Shown piece after piece: positions 25,532 through 33,762 of a stretch of 64,000 nt of DNA. Source of the stretch: Brucella pecoris (GTDB lineage: Bacteria; Pseudomonadota; Alphaproteobacteria; Rhizobiales; Rhizobiaceae). How positions within the stretch are numbered: position 1 is the first letter of the stretch; each line of letters begins with the position of its first letter. The DNA lies in assembly GCF_006376675.1 (NCBI RefSeq), contig NZ_VEWK01000011.1, positions 62,001 to 126,000 on the forward strand, given 5' to 3'. Position numbers and translations under genes: made by a program. The notes beneath the pieces are model-generated. The model saw nothing but the letters and a program-made list of their open reading frames with translations, had not been told where the DNA came from and did no database searches.

Positions 25532-26371
25532 ATGAAAAGGGCATCCGTAAAATGGATCACCAGCTTCTGCCTTGCGGTTGGGCTGGCCCTTTTTGTTCGA
25601 AATTCAGCCGACGCAGTGGAAATCCCCCAACGCGTCGTTTCCATCAATGTATGTACCGATCAACTCGCATTGCTACTGGCGGGCGAGGGGCAGTTGCAGT
25701 CGGTTTCCTATCTGTCGCAGGACCCGGAACTGTCCGTCATGGCTGCGAAAGCCCAGAAGGTGACGGTCAATCATGCGCAGGCAGAAGAAGTTTTTCTGAT
25801 GAAACCTGATCTTGTGCTGGCGGGCACATTCTCGTCAAGGGCAACGGTTGGGCTGTTGCGCAGGCTGGGTGTCCGTGTGGAAGAGTTCGCGCCAGCACGC
25901 TCGTTCGGCGATATAGAAGCTCATCTGCGTCGCATGGGTGAGTTACTAGGAAGACAGGCGGAAGCGAGCTCGGAAGTCGATAAAATGAAGGCTGCTTTGG
26001 CGGTAATTCGGCCCCCAGCCCAGCGCAAGACGGTCGCGCTTTATTACGCCAACAGTTACACATCCGGTCGGGGAACGCTGGTCGATGAGGCTGTGCGGCT
26101 TGCAGGGCTTGATAATCTGGCCGATAGGGTGGGCGTCAGTGGTTCTGCTCCGTTGCCCTTGGAAAAGCTGCTGCTCGAAAAGCCGGATATTCTGGTGCGC
26201 AGTTCAAGAGATCGTGCACCTGCGCTGGCTTTCGAGAATTTTGAACATCCAGCGTTGCGGGCGCTTGAAAAACAGGCGAGGCCAGTGACGATAGCGGATA
26301 ATCTGACGGTTTGCGGTGGTCCATTCAGCGTCGAAGCTGTGGCGGAACTTGCGGAGGCAGCGCGTGACTGA
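25532..26371 (+). CDS. btuF: Periplasmic cobalamin-binding protein of the BtuFCD importer
   Basis: This is a class III (helical backbone) binding protein of 279 residues. It has a signal peptide (ITSFCLAVGLALFVRNSADA, ~10-29) followed by RVVSINVCTDQLALLL, HAQAEEVFLMKPDLVLAG, and a C-terminal NLTVCGGPFSVEAVAELA. The fold also serves siderophore and heme uptake, and cobalamin is chosen because of the riboswitch and btuB. It starts 13 bases after btuB and overlaps the btuC start by eight bases. Confidence 0.88.
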   Translation: MKRASVKWITSFCLAVGLALFVRNSADAVEIPQRVVSINVCTDQLALLLAGEGQLQSVSYLSQDPELSVMAAKAQKVTVNHAQAEEVFLMKPDLVLAGTFSSRATVGLLRRLGVRVEEFAPARSFGDIEAHLRRMGELLGRQAEASSEVDKMKAALAVIRPPAQRKTVALYYANSYTSGRGTLVDEAVRLAGLDNLADRVGVSGSAPLPLEKLLLEKPDILVRSSRDRAPALAFENFEHPALRALEKQARPVTIADNLTVCGGPFSVEAVAELAEAARD

Positions 26372-27365
26372 ACGTCAGCGCTTCTATCTCCTGCTTGCCG
26401 GACTGGCCATGCTTATGGCTTTGCTTTTCATTGTTTCTTTGCTGACGGGACCGGCTGCGATCAGTATGGCTGACAGCTTCAAGGCGCTTTTCGGCAATGA
26501 CAGTGAAATGATCGTACTGGTCATGCGTGAAATCCGTTTGCCCAGGGCATTGCTTGCACTTCTCATCGGAGGTTCACTTGGATTGTCTGGTGCTGCCTTG
26601 CAGGGTTATCTGCGCAACCCGCTCGCCGAGCCTGGTCTGCTGGGTGTGAGCGCATCCGCGTCATTCGGCGCGGTCATTGCTATCTATAGCGGTCTATCGC
26701 TTCTGTTTCCCCTGGCTTTGCCGCTGCTCGCACTGGCAGGAGCCTTCGTGTCGGTGTTTCTGGTCAAGCTTCTGGCAGGGCGTAATGCCGGTACGCTTGC
26801 CGTCATTCTCGCCGGAGTTGCGGTGACAAGTCTCGCTGGCGCATTCACAGCACTGGCGCTCAACCTGTCGCCCAACCCGTTTGCGGCAATGGAGATCGTC
26901 TTCTGGATGCTGGGATCATTGGCAGACAGGTCAATGACGCATGTGGCGCTCTCTGCACCGTTTATCCTCATTGGCTGGGTGATGCTTCTGGCACTCGGAC
27001 GGTCTCTCGACAGTTTGACACTAGGCGCAGATGCCGCGGCCACTATGGGGGTTAATCTGGTTCGCGTGCAGCTTTTTGCTGTGCTGGGCACAGCGGCCTG
27101 CGTGGGCGCTTCCACCGCCGTTGCCGGTGCAATTGGTTTCGTCGGATTGGTGGTTCCTCATCTTCTGCGACCGCTTGTCGGTGCGCGTCCATCGCGATTG
27201 CTGGTCGCAAGCGGTTTCGGTGGGGCTGCCCTGTTGTTGGCTGCTGACGTACTGGTGCGTATCGTCATGCCGGGACGTGAGCTGAAACTGGGCGTCCTGA
27301 CGGCAATCATTGGTGCGCCATTCTTTCTGTGGCTTGTATTCAAATATCGGAGGCAGCTCGTATGA
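26364..27365 (+). CDS. btuC: FecCD/BtuC-family permease of the cobalamin importer
   Basis: This is an inner-membrane permease of 333 residues with about ten hydrophobic helices. Family motifs are EIRLPRALLALLIGGSLGLS, GYLRNPLAEPGLLGVSASAS and GAIGFVGLVVPHLLRPLVG, the latter forming the ATPase coupling region. The GTG start at 26364 lies inside the end of btuF and follows a GGAGGCAG site. The upstream ATG-frame extension would duplicate BtuF coding sequence and was discarded. It overlaps the ATPase gene by four bases. Confidence 0.91.
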   Translation: MTERQRFYLLLAGLAMLMALLFIVSLLTGPAAISMADSFKALFGNDSEMIVLVMREIRLPRALLALLIGGSLGLSGAALQGYLRNPLAEPGLLGVSASASFGAVIAIYSGLSLLFPLALPLLALAGAFVSVFLVKLLAGRNAGTLAVILAGVAVTSLAGAFTALALNLSPNPFAAMEIVFWMLGSLADRSMTHVALSAPFILIGWVMLLALGRSLDSLTLGADAAATMGVNLVRVQLFAVLGTAACVGASTAVAGAIGFVGLVVPHLLRPLVGARPSRLLVASGFGGAALLLAADVLVRIVMPGRELKLGVLTAIIGAPFFLWLVFKYRRQLV

Positions 27366-28135
27366 CTTCGCTTTCGGTAAAAAATCTTTCCGTTTCGCTT
27401 GGCGGGAAGACAGCACTCAGCGACGCAAGTTTCAATATTCATGGCGGTGAATTCATCGGACTGATCGGACCTAACGGCGCGGGGAAGACGACATTATTGC
27501 GCGCCATTCTTGGACTTGTCGCATCCAGAGGGGAAATTTCCCTCGACGGGGATGATTTGCGGCAGACGAGTGCTTCGATGAAAGCGCAGAATCTTGCATA
27601 TCTGCCGCAGGATCGCGATGTTGCGTGGCCGGTATCGGTCGAAATGCTTGTTTCGCTGGGCCGCTCCGCGCTGAAGCCGGTATTTGCGAGCCTGAGTGCG
27701 CAAGATGAAGTGCTTATCGAGACAGCAATGCAGCGTATGGACGTCGCGCGATTTCGGGACAGGTCGGCGACAGAACTTTCCGGTGGTGAACGCGCACGGG
27801 TGCTGATTGCACGTGTCTTGGCGCAGGATACGCCCGTAATACTCGCTGATGAGCCAGTCGCCGGACTTGACCCATCTCATCAGCTTGGATTGATGCAAAG
27901 TTTCGCCGAACTTGCGCAGGAGGGCCGGACCGTTGTCGCCTCATTGCATGAGTTGAGCCTTGCGGCACAACATTGCACACGCCTTATTCTGCTCGACAAG
28001 GGACATATCGTTGCAGATGGCAAGCCGACGGAAGTGCTCACGCCGCAACTGTTGCACGACGTCTACGGCATAAGAGCGAAAATCATGATGGTGGATGGCG
28101 AGTTCATCGTCCATCCGATCTCACGTATAGGCTAG
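27362..28135 (+). CDS. btuD: ATP-binding subunit of the cobalamin importer
   Basis: This is an ABC ATPase of 257 residues. It shows Walker A GPNGAGKTTLL (~38-48), signature LSGGERARV, Walker B VILADEPVAGLDPS and the H-loop SLHELSL. It completes BtuFCD. The start ATG 27362 overlaps the btuC stop (ATGA). The last bases overlap the stop of the convergent dehydrogenase gene through a shared CTAG, so there is no room for a terminator before that gene. Confidence 0.9.
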   Translation: MTSLSVKNLSVSLGGKTALSDASFNIHGGEFIGLIGPNGAGKTTLLRAILGLVASRGEISLDGDDLRQTSASMKAQNLAYLPQDRDVAWPVSVEMLVSLGRSALKPVFASLSAQDEVLIETAMQRMDVARFRDRSATELSGGERARVLIARVLAQDTPVILADEPVAGLDPSHQLGLMQSFAELAQEGRTVVASLHELSLAAQHCTRLILLDKGHIVADGKPTEVLTPQLLHDVYGIRAKIMMVDGEFIVHPISRIG

Positions 28136-29262
28136 ATATTTTTCCACTGGCGCGCGCGGGAAGAGGCATAGATCGTTTCCACAGTCTTCTGAACTTCGTA
28201 GCCCTCGCGAAAATCGGCGTGATTATTCTTCTGTCCAGCAATGGCAAGCAGAAAGTCACGGACTTCAATTGTCTTCAGATCGTTGAAGCCGATCTGATGG
28301 CCACCCGCTACGCAGAATGCGCCATAGGGTTCGTGTTCCGGACCTGCGAAGATCTTGCGGAAGCCCTGTTGTCCCTTTTTGTCGGAAAAGAGAAACAGAT
28401 CGAGTTCATTGAAGCGTTCCTGCGAAAAGAGCAGGGAGCCTTTCGACCCGGAAATCTCAAAGTCGTGCTGCATCTTGCGACCGCTGGCGATCCAGCTTGC
28501 CTCAAGTGTGCCGGTCGCTCCGTTCTCAAAACGTATGAAAGCATGGCAGACATCGTCCACTTCGACGCGTTTCATTTGCGAAGGGTTAAAGCTATCCGGA
28601 CGCTCGCTGATGATGGTGAGGGAGTCGCCCATAACTGCTGCTATCGGTCCAATGAGATAGCGTGCGGCGGCGATGATATGACTGCCGATATCTGCTAGTG
28701 CTCCACCGCCGCCTGCCGGGTCGAGACGCCAGGTCCAAGGAATGCGGGCATCGGCCATGAAATCTTCGGCATGAATGCCGCGAAAATTGCGAATTTCGCC
28801 CAATTCGCCGTTGTCGATGATTTCCTTCGCCAGTTTTATCATCGGGTTCTTCAGATAGTTGAAACCGACGGCTGTCTGGATGCCCTTCTGCTCTGCCGCG
28901 AGCGTCATTTCGAGGCATTCGGCAGCGGTCGGCGCAAGCGGCTTCTCGCAATAAACGTGTTTGCCTGCCTCGATAGCGGCAAGCGCCATTTCCTTGTGAA
29001 ACCGGTTTGGTGTGGTGATGTCGATGACATTGATATCCGGGTTTGAGATCAATTCCCGCCAGTCGCCGGTGGCACTTGCAAATCCCAACTGTTTTGCGGC
29101 TCTTGCCGCTGTTTCCGCATTCACGTCGGCCAATGTATGAAGCTGGACATCGATCGGTAAGTCGAAGATGCGGTTGACATTTGCAAGAGCAAGGGCGTGC
29201 GTCTTGCCCATGAAGCCGGATCCGATCAAGCCTGCCACAACACCCCCAGCTTTATCAGCCAT
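28132..29262 (-). CDS. Gfo/Idh/MocA-family oxidoreductase
   Basis: This is an NAD(P)-dependent sugar or cyclitol dehydrogenase of 376 residues. The N-terminal Rossmann fold has GLIGSGFMGKTHALAL (~12-27), and the catalytic lysine motif is YCEKPLAPTAAE (~103-114). The C-terminal substrate domain includes GGALADIGSHII and RFENGATGTLEASW. The family acts on inositol, glucose-fructose and related polyols. The gene is divergent from an ABC sugar importer and shares its 277-base promoter region, where a GGAA-N6-TTCC palindrome sits. The gene likely oxidises the substrate brought in by that transporter. Confidence 0.88.
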   Translation of the reverse strand: MADKAGGVVAGLIGSGFMGKTHALALANVNRIFDLPIDVQLHTLADVNAETAARAAKQLGFASATGDWRELISNPDINVIDITTPNRFHKEMALAAIEAGKHVYCEKPLAPTAAECLEMTLAAEQKGIQTAVGFNYLKNPMIKLAKEIIDNGELGEIRNFRGIHAEDFMADARIPWTWRLDPAGGGGALADIGSHIIAAARYLIGPIAAVMGDSLTIISERPDSFNPSQMKRVEVDDVCHAFIRFENGATGTLEASWIASGRKMQHDFEISGSKGSLLFSQERFNELDLFLFSDKKGQQGFRKIFAGPEHEPYGAFCVAGGHQIGFNDLKTIEVRDFLLAIAGQKNNHADFREGYEVQKTVETIYASSRARQWKNI

Positions 29263-29369
29263 TGTCCATTCCTCCAGAAACGATGGTCGAAGCGTTTGGC
29301 GCCGCGCGACTTCTTTGGGAAATAAGCATATCGTCGGCAGCTTATGCGATTGACATGAGCTACCAGAAA

Positions 29370-29385
29370 TGGAATTATAATTCCA
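29370..29385. promoter_or_regulatory. 16-bp perfect palindrome with GGAA-N6-TTCC core in divergent promoter
   Basis: TGGAATTATAATTCCA is an exact palindrome between the divergent dehydrogenase and ABC transporter genes. Its core GGAA-N6-TTCC matches the motif I recall for the RpiR-type repressor IolR of Sinorhizobium meliloti. No regulator gene lies next to it here, so the binding protein is inferred. Confidence 0.6.
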
Positions 29386-29539
29386 CGATAATTTGTTATG
29401 AATGTTTCATTCTATTGAATAGATCCACGATCTGCATGTGGTAACGGGGAAACGCTTGGAGGAGCGCCGGGATGCTGCAGTGGGAAGATAAGGCGTTAAC
29501 GCAAACCGGCGGGGAGTGCCGGACAAGGGAGGAGTGAAC

Positions 29540-30469
29540 ATGCAATCTCTATTGAAGTCGGCAGTAGCCGGGGTGGCGTTGCTGGCTGCATCTTTCGCAG
29601 CCCACGCGGCGGATATTAACATCGTCGTCGTCAGTCACGGTCAGGCATCGGACCCGTTCTGGTCGGTGGTGAAGAACGGCGTTGCCGAAGCGGCAAAGGA
29701 TACGGGTGCGAAGGTCGATTATCGTGCGCCGGAAACCTTTGACATGGTGCAGATGGCCCAGCTTATCGACGCTGCGATCAACCAGAAGCCGCAGGGCATT
29801 GTGGTTTCCATTCCAGATGCGGATGCGCTTGGGCCGTCGATTCAGCGTGCTGTAGCAGCCGGTATTCCAGTGATTTCCATGAACTCCGGTTCCGATGCTT
29901 CGAAGAAGCTCGGAGCTCTGCTGCATGTTGGTCAGGACGAGTTCGATGCTGGTAAGGTCGCGGGTGAAGCGCTGAAGAATACTGGTGGCAAGAAAGGTAT
30001 TTGCGTCAATCAGGAAGTCGGCAATGTCTCGCTTGATCAACGCTGTGCAGGCTTCAAGGAAGGCTTCGGTGATGTAACGGTTCTGCCCACATCGACCGAT
30101 CCTGCCGAGAACGAAGCCAAGGTTCGTGCTGCCTTGGCATCTGATGCTAGCGTCGACACGATCCTGACGCTCAATGCAACACTCGCGGGTGAACCTGCTG
30201 TGAAAGCCGCTTCCGAAAGCGGTCGCAGTGGAATCCATGTTGCGACGTTCGATATGTCGGCTGGCTTCCTGGAGGCCGTTGAAAAGGGACAGGCAGACTT
30301 CGCCATCGACCAGCAGCAGTTCTTGCAAGGTTATCTGCCGGTATCGTTCCTCGCACTTAATGCGAAATACGGTCTGATGCCGGGTGGTAATGTTCCATCG
30401 GGCCCGAACCTTATCACCAAGGATAAGGCGAAGCAGGTCGTGGAACTTTCGGCCAAGGGCATCCGGTAA
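29540..30469 (+). CDS. Periplasmic sugar-binding protein of an ABC importer
   Basis: This is a class I (RbsB-like) binding protein of 309 residues. The signal peptide is MQSLLKSAVAGVALLAASFA. The mature part has VVSHGQASDPFWSVVKNGV, QKPQGIVVSIPDADAL, and ATFDMSAGFLEAVEKGQADF. The ATG at 29540 has an excellent GGGAGGAG site; the GTG at 29516 lies ahead of it and was rejected. It heads an operon with permease and ATPase. The substrate is probably a monosaccharide or cyclitol and cannot be read directly. Confidence 0.9.
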   Translation: MQSLLKSAVAGVALLAASFAAHAADINIVVVSHGQASDPFWSVVKNGVAEAAKDTGAKVDYRAPETFDMVQMAQLIDAAINQKPQGIVVSIPDADALGPSIQRAVAAGIPVISMNSGSDASKKLGALLHVGQDEFDAGKVAGEALKNTGGKKGICVNQEVGNVSLDQRCAGFKEGFGDVTVLPTSTDPAENEAKVRAALASDASVDTILTLNATLAGEPAVKAASESGRSGIHVATFDMSAGFLEAVEKGQADFAIDQQQFLQGYLPVSFLALNAKYGLMPGGNVPSGPNLITKDKAKQVVELSAKGIR

Positions 30470-30496
30470 GCATCATTTAGACTATCTGATATCGAA

Positions 30497-30518
30497 CCCG
30501 CCCATGAAAATGGGCGGG
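30497..30518 (+). other. Stable intra-operon hairpin after the binding-protein gene
   Basis: CCCGCCCAT-GAAA-ATGGGCGGG is a nine-base perfect stem with a tetraloop. No T run follows. It most likely protects the 3' end of the binding-protein mRNA or lowers read-through, so the binding protein is made in excess over the membrane subunits. Confidence 0.6.
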
Positions 30519-30556
30519 AACGGGTCTCTGTACCCAGAATACAGCAGGAGAAGATC

Positions 30557-31687
30557 ATGAGTGAGCCACTTCCCCATGAAAAGGCCAGCACGGCGGCGCT
30601 ATCGAAAGATGAGCGACTTCAGTCGGCGAGCCCATTGCAACGGCTCCTGAGCAGGCCCGAATTAGGAGCAGTTTCCGGCCTGATCCTTATTACGATCTTT
30701 TTCGTCTCAGTTGCCAATCCGGCGATGTTTACTGCGGCCGGCATCATGAACTTCATGGCTCCCGCTTCGCAGCTCGGCATTCTGGCGGTTGCTGCGGCAC
30801 TTCTCATGATCGGCGGTGAGTTCGATCTGTCCATCGGGTCGATGGTGGCTTTTGCTGGATTGATCTTTGCCGCTGCCCTGGTCGTTTGGCAGGTGCCGCT
30901 TGGCGTCGCAATTATCGTCACTTTGCTGTTTGCCGCATTTGTGGGTGTGGTGAATGCCCAGATTGTAATCCGGACCGGCTTGCCATCCTTTATCGTAACG
31001 CTCGCTTTCCTGTTCATTCTGCGCGGTCTGTCGCTGGTCGGGCTGAAATGGGCAACAGGCGGCGCTACCCAGTTGCGTGGTGTCAAGGAAGCCGTTGCAG
31101 GCAGTTATCTTGCCGGGCTTTTTTCCGGTGATGCGTTTCAGGGATTTTTCGCCTGGATGGCTGAGAACGACCTGATTGACAAATTCCCCAATGGTGAGCC
31201 TTCGGTGAAAGGCGTGCCGGTCGAAGTTTTGTGGTTTATCGCCATCGCGCTTATTGCAACCTATGTGCTGGTGCGCACGCGCTTCGGCAACTGGATTTTC
31301 GCCGCAGGTGGCGACGCTCTGGCTGCTCGCAATTCCGGTGTCCCCGTGCGTCGCGTCAAGACGACGCTATTCATGTGCACGGCTATGGCTGCGGCGTTGG
31401 TGGCTATCCTTACCGTTCTGGATGCAGGTTCAACCGATGCGCGTCGCGGTTTCCAGAAGGAATTCGAGGCGATTATCGCTGCGGTCATTGGCGGCTGTCT
31501 GCTGACCGGGGGCTATGGTTCTGCAATTGGCGCATTCTTCGGCGCAATCATTTTCGGCATGGTGTTGATTGGGCTGACCTATACCCAGATCGACCAGGAT
31601 TGGTATCTGGTCTTCCTTGGTGGGATGCTTCTGATCGCGGTGCTCTTCAACAATTTCATTCGCAAGCGCGCGACCGGCGAGCGCTGA
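30557..31687 (+). CDS. Sugar ABC importer permease (RbsC/FrcC-like)
   Basis: This is an inner-membrane permease of 376 residues with roughly eight to ten helices. It shows GGEFDLSIGSMVAFAGLIFA (~95-114), the family motif around the first cytoplasmic loop, and a C-terminal GFQKEFEAIIAAVIGGCLLTGGYGS, which contains the coupling EAA-like segment. A polar N-terminal extension of about 30 residues precedes the first helix. The gene lies between the binding protein and ATPase genes in one operon. Confidence 0.9.
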   Translation: MSEPLPHEKASTAALSKDERLQSASPLQRLLSRPELGAVSGLILITIFFVSVANPAMFTAAGIMNFMAPASQLGILAVAAALLMIGGEFDLSIGSMVAFAGLIFAAALVVWQVPLGVAIIVTLLFAAFVGVVNAQIVIRTGLPSFIVTLAFLFILRGLSLVGLKWATGGATQLRGVKEAVAGSYLAGLFSGDAFQGFFAWMAENDLIDKFPNGEPSVKGVPVEVLWFIAIALIATYVLVRTRFGNWIFAAGGDALAARNSGVPVRRVKTTLFMCTAMAAALVAILTVLDAGSTDARRGFQKEFEAIIAAVIGGCLLTGGYGSAIGAFFGAIIFGMVLIGLTYTQIDQDWYLVFLGGMLLIAVLFNNFIRKRATGER

Positions 31688-31701
31688 GAGGGAGATTTGC
31701 C

Positions 31702-32481
31702 ATGACGACACCCATCATCGAAGTCCGCAATCTCGTTAAACATTTCGGTCCGGTCATTGCATTGAACGGCGTCTCGTTGAGCGTCGAACCAGGACAGGTC
31801 CATTGTCTGCTTGGCGACAATGGTGCCGGTAAATCGACCCTGATCAAGACGCTTTCCGGGGTTCACAAGCCGACCACCGGTGACTTCCTGGTCGAAGGAA
31901 AGCCGGTCACCTTCAAAAGCCCACGCGATGCGCTCGATCATGGCATTGCGACGGTCTATCAGGATCTTGCGATGATCCCGCTGATGTCGGTCATGCGCAA
32001 TTTCTTTCTTGGACGCGAACCGACAAAGGGTGTCGGACCTTTCCGCTGGTTCGACACGCAGCAGGCCGAAGAAGTAACGCGCGAAGAGATGCGAAAGATC
32101 GGGATCGATGTCCGTGATCCGCAGCAGGCGGTCGGAACGCTATCCGGTGGTGAACGCCAATGCGTTGCAATTGCCCGTGCCGTCTATTTTGGCGCAAAAG
32201 TGCTGATCCTCGACGAACCGACTTCTGCGCTGGGTGTGCGGCAGACGGCCATGGTTCTCAAATACATCAATCTGGTGCGCTCGCGCGGGCTGGGGGTGAT
32301 CTTCATCACGCACAATGTTCGTCATGCTCATGCGGTCGGTGACAAGTTCACGGTTCTCAATCGCGGTGTGACGCTTGGAACGCGTACGAAGAACGATGTG
32401 GACATGGACGAATTACAAAGCCTCATGGCGGGCGGGCAGGAACTCGCCGATCTGACTGCCGAACTGGGCGGCAGGGTTTGA
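31702..32481 (+). CDS. Sugar ABC importer ATP-binding protein, single-domain
   Basis: This ATPase of 259 residues has Walker A GDNGAGKSTLIK, signature LSGGERQCVAIAR, Walker B VLILDEPTSALGV and the H-loop ITHNVRHA. Unlike RbsA or MglA, which carry two ATPase halves, it is a single domain, as in FrcA-type systems, so two copies would be needed per transporter. The ATG at 31702 follows GAGGGAG. The much longer open frame upstream overlaps the permease gene and is not real. A copy of the dispersed repeat begins three bases after the stop. Confidence 0.92.
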   Translation: MTTPIIEVRNLVKHFGPVIALNGVSLSVEPGQVHCLLGDNGAGKSTLIKTLSGVHKPTTGDFLVEGKPVTFKSPRDALDHGIATVYQDLAMIPLMSVMRNFFLGREPTKGVGPFRWFDTQQAEEVTREEMRKIGIDVRDPQQAVGTLSGGERQCVAIARAVYFGAKVLILDEPTSALGVRQTAMVLKYINLVRSRGLGVIFITHNVRHAHAVGDKFTVLNRGVTLGTRTKNDVDMDELQSLMAGGQELADLTAELGGRV

Positions 32482-32483
32482 CT

Positions 32484-32586
32484 AGAGCGGTTCCGGTTTA
32501 AATGGAATCGCTGGAACCGCTCTATCTGTTTGTTTTCACGCATTATCCGACGCAAAACCGCTTCGCACTTTTGCTGGAAATGCTCT
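32484..32586 (+). repeat. Dispersed palindromic repeat, copy A (Bru-RS-like)
   Basis: This unit of about 103 bases starts AGAGCGGTTCC, folds back through GGAACCGCTCT and continues with CAAAACCGCTTCGCACTTTTG, ending in AATGCTCT. It shares this layout with copies at 43.1, 51.1 and 63.8 kb. It sits between the sugar ABC ATPase and the SDR gene. The resemblance to Brucella Bru-RS elements is from memory. Confidence 0.8.
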
Positions 32587-32604
32587 TGAATTTCGGAGCT
32601 CGGA

Positions 32605-33414
32605 ATGGACGGACAATTCAACGGAAAAGTTGCTGTTATTACGGGAAGCACGCAGGGGCTTGGAGCAGCGACAGCGAAGCTATTTGCAGAAAGGGGCGCT
32701 GAAGGCCTCGTGATATGCGGGCGTTCGGTTGAAAAAGGACAGGCGCAAGTCGATCAATTGGCAAGTTTTGGAACCAAAGCCGTTTTCGTGCAGGCTGATC
32801 TTGAGAAGGTGGAAGACTGCCGCAAGATCGTTTCGGAAGCTGACCGTGTTTTTGGAAAGCTAGACGTTCTTGTAAATGCTGCTGGTCTGACAGATCGGGG
32901 CACCATTCTGAACACCAGTCCGGAATTGTTCGACCGTTTATTTGCTGTAAATACGCGAGCGCCATTTTTCCTGATTCAGGAAGCAATAAAGCTGTTCCGC
33001 CGCGAGACGGTGGAGGGAGCGATCGTCAACATTTCGTCGATGTCGTCCATGGGCGGTCAGCCCTTCATTGCAGCTTATTGTGCTTCCAAGGGGGCGCTGG
33101 ACACACTGACCCGTAATGTAGCCTATTCGGTTCTGCGCAATCGTATCCGCGTCAATAGTCTGAACATAGGCTGGATGGCATCGGATGGCGAAGACCGTAT
33201 TCAACGCGAGTTTCACAATGCGCCAGAGAACTGGCTTGATGAAGCAGCCCGAAGCCAGCCTTTCGGCAGGCTGATCGATCCGAGCGAGGTTGCACGCGCA
33301 ATAGCATTTCTGGCCTCGGAAGAGTCCGGTTTGATGACCGGCGCCATCGTGAACTTCGATCAATCCATTTGGGGAGCCTATGGTTCATCTCCGCACCCCG
33401 ATCAGCCGCTTTGA
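32605..33414 (+). CDS. SDR-family oxidoreductase
   Basis: This is a classical short-chain dehydrogenase/reductase of 269 residues. The cofactor motif ITGSTQGLGAATAKLFAERG (~12-31), DVLVNAAG, the catalytic serine in NISSMSSMG and Y158-x3-K162 in YCASKGALD are all present. D or E at the end of beta-2 is not obvious, so NAD/NADP preference is open. It follows the sugar ABC importer on the same strand, separated by the repeat. A role in oxidising the same sugar or polyol is plausible but inferred. Confidence 0.9.
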   Translation: MDGQFNGKVAVITGSTQGLGAATAKLFAERGAEGLVICGRSVEKGQAQVDQLASFGTKAVFVQADLEKVEDCRKIVSEADRVFGKLDVLVNAAGLTDRGTILNTSPELFDRLFAVNTRAPFFLIQEAIKLFRRETVEGAIVNISSMSSMGGQPFIAAYCASKGALDTLTRNVAYSVLRNRIRVNSLNIGWMASDGEDRIQREFHNAPENWLDEAARSQPFGRLIDPSEVARAIAFLASEESGLMTGAIVNFDQSIWGAYGSSPHPDQPL

Positions 33415-33762
33415 GCGGCTGACAGTATCTCTATGTTTGATTGAGAGGGATAGTAACCGGTTCAATAGCTGAAATGAAAATGTAGATATTTCGTCGAGAA
33501 TATGAATGCTTTGCCCATTGCTTTGCTCGAGTATTGCTTGAGCAAACTGTAAAATATTGTGAGAAACTTTTGCGATCCTGCTTGCGCTTGCAATTTCAGG
33601 TAGTTAGAGCATCTGTCTGCCTGACCGATTCAGGCTGTGTGTTTTAAGCAGTTGTTTTAGCCGTATTAACGCAATGTCGAAGCCTCCCTTTCGGCTGCGA
33701 ATTCGTCCTAGGCAATGGCTTGCACAGACACCGTTTTAATTTGCGCTGAAAGGACCAGCATC
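33415..33762. other. Intergenic region before the large unknown gene
   Basis: In this 348-base gap, a hairpin CAGCCGCT-TTG-AGCGGCTG (33403-33421) covers the SDR stop and may end that transcript. A longer imperfect inverted repeat TTTGCTCGAG / CTTGAGCAAA lies at 33522-33546. AT content is raised, which suits a promoter for the downstream gene. No coding sequence was recognised. Confidence 0.4.

Noticed and set aside
31231..31701. N-terminal extension of the sugar ABC ATPase from 31231
   Set aside because: It is another frame of the permease gene and contains no ATPase sequence. ATG 31702 has a good ribosome-binding site.
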